DNA of 12,827 nt from Bacillota bacterium. GTDB lineage: Bacteria > Bacillota > Clostridia > Lachnospirales > Cellulosilyticaceae. Shown in pieces: positions 9,101 through 12,827 of this stretch. Position 1 is the stretch's first letter. Every line of letters begins with the position of its first letter. The stretch is taken from the NCBI GenBank assembly GCA_023412455.1, contig JAEYNQ010000284.1:1-12827 (forward strand), written 5' to 3'. The notes beneath the pieces were generated by a model, which was not told the origin of the DNA, did no database searches, and saw only the letters and a list, made by a program, of their open reading frames with translations. Position numbers and translations under genes: made by a program.

Positions 9101-9721
9101 TAGGCTATATGATTTCTTATCATAGCAACTTAGCTCATTAATGAACTGGTCCAATGTATATTTCTTGTCACTTAATTTATTCTCAAATGCTCTTAATGTT
9201 TCAGGATATTTTTCCTCCCATTGTCTAATGGTTTGAATAGCAACATCATAATATGTATTAGGCGTAATATTATTAATATTTTCCCTATCTAATGCTTCTT
9301 TTAAGGCCAGTAAAAATGTCTGTTGTAAGTCGCTGTAACCCCCATTAATAATTACAGGCAATAGTCTCTTCTTATTTTCTATTAACCTCTGAGCAATTTC
9401 TGCAGCCTCTTTATCTTGTTTTGAAATATTATTAATAAGTTTTTCTAGTGCTTGACGGTTTGCCTCACTCTCTGATGACATCCCTACCAATGCACATAAT
9501 ACTAATACTAGATGTGATTTCCCTTTGCCATATGGGCCAATTAAAACACTAGCCTTTTCAGAGCTATCATCCTCTATATTGATTAGGTATTCTTTTAATA
9601 AATTAACAGAGCTATCTGTGGGGATATATTCTTCAAGTTTTTTATGTTTATTTAAATCTAACCCTAGATTAACAGCAAATTCAAATTGTCTATCCATCTT
9701 GATAAAATCTCTATATTGCAT
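6176..9721 (-). CDS. sspC: Large P-loop ATPase, SspC-like
   Basis: This 1181-residue soluble ATPase resembles the big AAA-like ATPases of phage-defence loci (SspC of phosphorothioation, and the BrxC/PglY group). The nucleotide-binding core is N-terminal: Walker A GPYGKGKSH at 62-70, Walker B with catalytic acid LVIFDEFSKFLD at 250-261, and a sensor-like strand HLICITHK at 289-296. The remaining 800 or so residues are mostly alpha-helical with no motif I can name, and probably form a scaffold for DNA or partner proteins. No membrane segment is seen. In the Ssp system SspC supplies the ATPase activity needed for single-strand phosphorothioate insertion together with SspB and SspD. The ATG at 9721 has GAGG eight bases upstream and follows the DUF4007 gene by 17 bases. 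The frame is intact. The P-loop ATPase call is firm; sspC is assigned from size and its neighbours. Confidence 0.88.
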   Translation of the reverse strand: MQYRDFIKMDRQFEFAVNLGLDLNKHKKLEEYIPTDSSVNLLKEYLINIEDDSSEKASVLIGPYGKGKSHLVLVLCALVGMSSESEANRQALEKLINNISKQDKEAAEIAQRLIENKKRLLPVIINGGYSDLQQTFLLALKEALDRENINNITPNTYYDVAIQTIRQWEEKYPETLRAFENKLSDKKYTLDQFINELSCYDKKSYSLFCKLHPLVCSGSIFNPMINMDIVNMYKIVNEELCKQYGYSGILVIFDEFSKFLDNTKLHAPGELKILQDFAEFTNRKGNQVHLICITHKPIGNYSKDLPKERALACRTVEGRFKEIYFVSSAEQNYGLIRNSIQKDESLFTKYVDENKNYFEELKEQTTSIGIFPQGMNVLDEIVEGCFPLHPMTTFMAIRISELVAQNERTLFTFLTSHQKYTLRNFIETTKSKNKTLTMDHLYDYFKDGIKKEVSNETIAAVYTQTENLLKHKLSKVQVKILKSMALINMINQPSLVQATAQVLKVAINEPDQVFEQEMNELMRAHYIFKRNSDGVFICLNASTVDIRNRINECKQLKVRNINRKEILEKVVDLGYALPKSFNDKFEMIRFFKNKIITYDELMIMDEIDEVLIKQNCDGIIGYLIYKEGESLELIKQKVDQLGDKRLLIYIPKEPFAIDEYLKEYVAIELLKNDKQLVENDEPVLEELDIYMQDTVEAITNYINRYFALENDQYCWAAKEEKIEQVKNTIQLSRVLSTICEEVYSCTPIIASELINKHNISGPIVTARNKVISNILEGNEPITEGNSPDVTITRAVITNKFVLEGTVTDTGLKKVLNAIDAFIQTGEGHLQNLGDLYNKLYRAPYGVRKGVIAIYLAIYLKKYSNEIVIYNQLKEIELNLETIKLIDKDPSNYKILLEKGSRERLDYINDLAIVFGVDITGMSFHQQCKAIVEKIKNWFRSLPKCSRELQGEAVEGTCILEFRKQIIKFDINPREFLLELIPNVICKDTSLESCVNQLKEVKEICESYFTHLIESLIQQTKDIFVPQYVGELGGALKTWYLSLETNVEQYMLSAQTNKLLEIIRNLQDYNERNILGKLGYDLTGLQIEDWVQETVEIFIEELHRIRADINSFNNQKDKEERDLQVTIKVDGKERSKVLRSKEISTLGETLLTNLSDAMDEYGDAIDSTEKMNILVKLLEKTM

Positions 9722-9738
9722 TGCCTCAACCTCACTTT

Positions 9739-10650
9739 TTATTTCATTCCGTAATACATCTCTAATAGTTCTTGTGCATTAATCTTATTTTTGGGATAAA
9801 TCATATCTAATCCAGATGTTCTATTAATTTCAATTAGATTTAAGTTCTTTAACTCCTCTAAGTACTGATAAACCATCATTCTATCAAAATTCAACAACTT
9901 CCCAAGATTATCATCGCTTTCAATAAGCAAATCAATTGCTATTCCCTCATAACTCTCCGTCATTTTACAAATCATATACATAACAAACATAGCTGGTAAT
10001 TTATGCATATTAGGTTTAGATTTTATATAAATTACTTTACCTCTAGCATTTTTCTGTTGCTTAATAAGCCCTAATTCAGTTAATGGACATACTAAATTAT
10101 CCTCTGGATCTCTTGAAATAGATTCTTCTATGTATGTTTTTAAAATAGCATTGCAATCATCGTGAAGAGACTTTTGAGAGTACTCTTCTCCCTGAAGGTA
10201 ATCTTCCATCAAGCCCTCCATTCCTTCAAATAACTCTTCTTTTGTAAATTCTTTTAACGAGAACTTATTAAAAAATAGATACCATGCCGTACATAGTTCC
10301 TTGTTAGAAGCTATATTATAATGTAATACCCATAAGCTAAATACATCTTCAAAATAAGGATCATACTTATAGATAATTTCTCCTAATTCCTGAGTTAACC
10401 ACTGTTCTCTCTTACCACCCTTCACCTTTTCTTCTACTAACTTAGTTGCATATAACCAGTATCTTATGGCTTTTACCATATTAGAACCTACTGCTAACTT
10501 ATCTACAACATCTTCTTGTGCAAATAGAGATGGATCTTCTTTAACTCTTTTCATACCTTTTCTAAGCCATCCATCCCTTAAATAAAAGCTTTCATGCCCC
10601 TTAAGTCTAAATTTAATTTTCTCTTCCTTATTTATATTGTCCTTAGCCAT
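9739..10650 (-). CDS. sspB: DUF4007 protein, SspB-like DNA nickase
   Basis: This 303-residue protein carries the hallmarks of DUF4007: the N-terminal block KGHESFYLRDGWLRKG (17-32), then LAVGSNMVKAIRYW (52-65), and LWVLHYNIA (106-114). DUF4007 proteins travel with PAPS-reductase-like and large ATPase genes in phosphorothioation loci. In the Ssp system I take the DUF4007 member to be SspB, the nickase that opens one strand for sulfur insertion. The C-terminal part (about 220-295) has helix-rich, winged-helix-like character (DLLIESDDNLGKLLNF, then YQYLEELKNLNLIEI), suggesting DNA binding. The ATG at 10650 has AGAGGAG seven bases upstream and lies three bases after the sspD stop, so the two are probably coupled. 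No classic nuclease motif is obvious by eye, so the catalytic role comes from family knowledge, not from residues I can point to. Confidence 0.9.
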   Translation of the reverse strand: MAKDNINKEEKIKFRLKGHESFYLRDGWLRKGMKRVKEDPSLFAQEDVVDKLAVGSNMVKAIRYWLYATKLVEEKVKGGKREQWLTQELGEIIYKYDPYFEDVFSLWVLHYNIASNKELCTAWYLFFNKFSLKEFTKEELFEGMEGLMEDYLQGEEYSQKSLHDDCNAILKTYIEESISRDPEDNLVCPLTELGLIKQQKNARGKVIYIKSKPNMHKLPAMFVMYMICKMTESYEGIAIDLLIESDDNLGKLLNFDRMMVYQYLEELKNLNLIEINRTSGLDMIYPKNKINAQELLEMYYGMK

Positions 10651-10653
10651 ATA

Positions 10654-12363
10654 CTAACTCCTCTTTGTAATCAATACTTTTCTCATATAGCAACCACCAT
10701 CATAGTGTGTAATACATTCTCCACATCTAATGCATTTATTATCATCTATTCGGTATTCATATATATCATTTGAAAGTTTCTTAATTTTTATAGCATCATG
10801 TTTACAAGCACTTTCACACCCTAAACAAGCTAAGCATATTTGATATTTAGTTAACTGATTTTGTACTTTCATCTCTGCTTCTCGTATATTTTTTGCCCTA
10901 CCTAATGGAAGTTTCAGAATGGAGACCTTCAGATTATTACTTCCTATTCTGCCTTGTAGTTTTAAAACTGGATTTTCCTTTCGATCTAAAACATATACTT
11001 CTCCAAGACGCTTATTTCCTATCTCCTTATTGAGAAAACCAAATGGTTTAAATAGTTCATATAAATCTTCTGAAACAGGCTTTGTAAGTTGATAATCAAA
11101 TGTGTTCTCTTGAGTTACGCACGGTTTAAATTCAACGAATATATTTTTACTATGCTCAATTCCATTTCCGCCTTGTCTAGCCTTCCATTTGCCTTCTTTA
11201 ACATAAACTTCTGCATCCTTTTTGCCTATTCTTCTTGCAAAGTTTACTAAAAACTCATTAAATGCCTTATATTGTTCTGTCATATATAAACTTGATAAAA
11301 ATGCTGACCACTCACTATTATTAGGGCAACACCAGCAGCCTACTCTTGTATAGCCAAGGCGATAAGCGTCATTAAAGTCTATTTTACTTGTTAGTATGTA
11401 TAACCACACATCAAAATCTAACCAATCAATAATAGGAGAAACTACTTTTTGTTTAGCTATCTTAGGACTATCTGATTCTCTGTCATATTTGCTTCTGCTA
11501 GTAGATTCACTTCTTCTTACGCCATAGAAGGTCAAGATATTCTTCTTATGTTTAAACGTAGAATCTATTTTTCTAGTAATAGCTCCAGTTTTAAAAATTG
11601 TACAACACCAACGCATTACTCTACTTGGTGGTCCTACCTGATCACATAATTCCATAAAACCTTGTTCTTTGTTGCGTGCAGATAATATAGGGATCATAGG
11701 ATTATCTTTTCTAAATCTCTCTACATATTTCATGGTTTCAGGAAATTCTAATGTTGTATCACCAAAAATATGAATTAACTTAGGCGTTCCTATCCCCCTA
11801 ATTGCTAAATGACTTGTTACTGTAGAATCCTTTCCTCCACTAAATGAAACAAACATTTCCCCTTGAGAATAATTCCTAGATGCCTCATATATGTAATCTA
11901 ATGCTTCTGCTGTTATTGCTTCATAACGCCCTTTGTTCGCAGCTATAAATACTTGAATGTATTGTTCAAATTCTTCATAATCAATCCATTCTTTGTTAGC
12001 CTGTAATGTCGCAATAACCTCTTCAGGATTTTTACTAATCAGTTCTTTATTTGATATATTTAATCTTTTTCCATCCACAAAGTACCTGTTTCCTACCCCA
12101 TTCCAAACCGCTTTCCCCTTAAGTACTTCTAAATCTCCCAACAAAATAGACAGTAATAATTTTTCTTCCGGAAATACAGGCCTTACATCTGTTGTTAAGT
12201 AATTTCCCTTTGTATTGCAACAAGTACATACTTTATCATATATAGGCACATTACATTTTGTGCACCAGTATATTTTAGACTCCAATTTAGTCCTACCATG
12301 GCAAATACTACACTCACTTGTTTCTGTATAGGCATTGCAACTTTCACAAAAATATCTAATCAT
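10654..12363 (-). CDS. sspD: DndC/SspD-like PAPS-reductase sulfurtransferase with zinc ribbons and ferredoxin domain
   Basis: This 569-residue ATP-pyrophosphatase should activate the DNA backbone by adenylation and insert sulfur to form a phosphorothioate. The domains in order are: two zinc ribbons (Cys6/9/18/21 and Cys34/37/46/49); a region at about 60-140 that may be PUA-like, as in archaeal relatives; the PP-loop SFSGGKDS (173-180); Cys253-Cys254 (RWCCTIFK) and Cys343/345/346 (GCWCCPNN), which resemble the iron-sulfur cysteines of DndC; and a C-terminal ferredoxin module with CxxCxxCxxxC at 510-520 and CxxCxxC at 544-550 plus Cys558. It is thus larger than a plain PAPS reductase. It is the first gene, with AAAGGGG five bases before its ATG. 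The neighbouring DUF4007, ATPase and desulfurase genes favour a phosphorothioation role over assimilatory sulfate reduction; the archaeal-type PAPS reductase is the alternative. Confidence 0.92.
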   Translation of the reverse strand: MIRYFCESCNAYTETSECSICHGRTKLESKIYWCTKCNVPIYDKVCTCCNTKGNYLTTDVRPVFPEEKLLLSILLGDLEVLKGKAVWNGVGNRYFVDGKRLNISNKELISKNPEEVIATLQANKEWIDYEEFEQYIQVFIAANKGRYEAITAEALDYIYEASRNYSQGEMFVSFSGGKDSTVTSHLAIRGIGTPKLIHIFGDTTLEFPETMKYVERFRKDNPMIPILSARNKEQGFMELCDQVGPPSRVMRWCCTIFKTGAITRKIDSTFKHKKNILTFYGVRRSESTSRSKYDRESDSPKIAKQKVVSPIIDWLDFDVWLYILTSKIDFNDAYRLGYTRVGCWCCPNNSEWSAFLSSLYMTEQYKAFNEFLVNFARRIGKKDAEVYVKEGKWKARQGGNGIEHSKNIFVEFKPCVTQENTFDYQLTKPVSEDLYELFKPFGFLNKEIGNKRLGEVYVLDRKENPVLKLQGRIGSNNLKVSILKLPLGRAKNIREAEMKVQNQLTKYQICLACLGCESACKHDAIKIKKLSNDIYEYRIDDNKCIRCGECITHYDGGCYMRKVLITKRS

Positions 12364-12444
12364 TAGTGCCCCTTTCTCTTCTTATAATCAGATAATTTTA
12401 ATAATATATTTTGAATTTATTATTATTTAATTAATTATTTGTTA

Positions 12445-12472
12445 ATTTTATACTTACATTATATATTATCAA
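12445..12472 (-). promoter_or_regulatory. Possible sigma-A promoter of the eight-gene operon
   Basis: On the minus strand TTGATA (12472-12467) and TAAAAT (12450-12445) are separated by 16 bases. Each box matches the consensus at five of six positions. Transcription would start near 12437, giving a leader of roughly 75 bases before sspD. The surroundings are so AT-rich that chance matches are likely, and other TATAAT strings occur nearby (12463-12458, 12486-12481) without good -35 partners. Confidence 0.4.
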
Positions 12473-12620
12473 ACTACAATATTATAGTTTTTTTACCTAG
12501 TCACCTTCTTTTTTGGTACTTTTTATAATATAATTTCAAATTATTAATCAGTTCATTATAGCTATAAGCAAAATGATAATATATAAATGAAAGTTAAAAA
12601 TGCTTTATCTATACCACTAG

Positions 12621-12636
12621 ATATTCTATAGAATAT
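12621..12636. promoter_or_regulatory. Perfect 16-base palindrome, possible operator
   Basis: The sequence atattctatagaatat is a perfect palindrome about 150 bases upstream of the possible promoter. A second, AT-only palindromic stretch follows at 12637-12652. The site could bind a dimeric regulator of the neighbouring element, but it is distant from the operon promoter and no regulator gene is in the window. Confidence 0.3.
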
Positions 12637-12746
12637 TTATTTTTTAAAATAATTAGGGAATGATCTTTCTCATCACATATATATAGTTGTAAAGGCAAAA
12701 TAAATAACCTCCTGAAGCAGAATCACCACATCTTCAATCTGAGGAA

Positions 12747-12759
12747 CTGACCGGGTCAG
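12747..12759. repeat. GC-rich palindrome in the right flank
   Basis: The sequence ctgaccgggtcag pairs ctgacc with ggtcag around one central base. A second short inverted repeat (cactg at 12810-12814 with cagtg at 12820-12824) lies near the window edge. Both fall in the higher-GC patch and may belong to the end of a neighbouring mobile element. Confidence 0.35.
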
Positions 12760-12827
12760 CCAAGTCTCAATCTGTCGTTACAGGTACCTCTGGACTTAAG
12801 GAAAATGTTCACTGATTGCCAGTGTAA

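Larger units (their letters stand above)
12364..12827. other. Upstream intergenic region and island border
   Basis: No gene is supported in these 464 bases. The part next to sspD (to about 12700) is extremely AT-rich (about 17% GC over 12541-12600) and contains the possible promoter and a palindrome. From about 12700 to the edge the composition changes (48 of 107 bases are G or C over 12721-12827). That part contains an open but start-less 35-codon frame on the plus strand (12708-12812) and a 23-codon tail on the minus strand (12827 down to a stop at 12758). Neither is recognisable. Confidence 0.5.

Noticed and set aside
9525..9782. Plus-strand open frame of 85 codons over the start of the large ATPase gene
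   Set aside because: Antisense to the Walker A region of sspC and the end of sspB; composition and lack of motifs mark it as a shadow.
10654..12363. Ordinary assimilatory PAPS reductase
   Set aside because: The enzyme lacks sulfate-assimilation neighbours and sits directly before DUF4007, a large ATPase and a desulfurase, with DndC-like RWCC and GCWCCP cysteines.
12708..12812. Start-less 35-codon open frame on the plus strand at the right edge
   Set aside because: It has no start codon, is preceded directly by a stop and has no recognisable motif. Short open frames of this size are expected by chance.

Overview
The window is AT-rich. Every gene lies on the minus strand and is preceded by a strong AGGAGG-type Shine-Dalgarno sequence (one gene starts at TTG). 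Together these suggest a low-GC Firmicute of the Clostridia or Bacilli type. No ribosomal or housekeeping gene is present, so the species cannot be named.

Almost the whole window (12363 down to 199) is one tightly packed operon of eight genes. In transcription order they are: a PAPS-reductase/DndC-like sulfurtransferase with zinc and iron-sulfur modules (sspD-like); a DUF4007 protein (sspB-like); a large P-loop ATPase (sspC-like); a PLP cysteine desulfurase (sspA-like); a phospholipase-D-like/DEAH helicase fusion; a 57-residue charged protein; a DndD/Rad50-like coiled-coil ATPase; and a 160-residue protein I do not recognise. Junctions range from a 17-base gap to an 11-base overlap, so one transcript with translational coupling is expected. 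A possible promoter (TTGATA, 16-base spacer, TAAAAT) lies at 12445-12472.

The first four genes match the set used for single-stranded DNA phosphorothioation (SspABCD). SspA takes sulfur from cysteine, SspD activates the DNA backbone and inserts sulfur, SspB is the DNA nickase and SspC supplies ATPase activity. The last four look like the interference half: a helicase with a possible nuclease-like domain, an SMC-like ATPase and two small partners. This resembles the published SspABCD-SspFGH arrangement, in which FGH attacks DNA lacking the phosphorothioate mark. The operon is therefore best read as a complete anti-phage modification-restriction island. Neither SspE, DndB nor DndE is visible. 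I do not recall the F/G/H lettering well enough to assign it gene by gene, and four genes stand here rather than three.

The flanks look like island borders. Bases 1-198 hold no gene but carry short direct and inverted repeats. Bases 12364-12827 are very AT-rich with a 16-base palindrome, and then change at about 12700 to clearly higher-GC sequence that contains no recognisable gene before the window ends.
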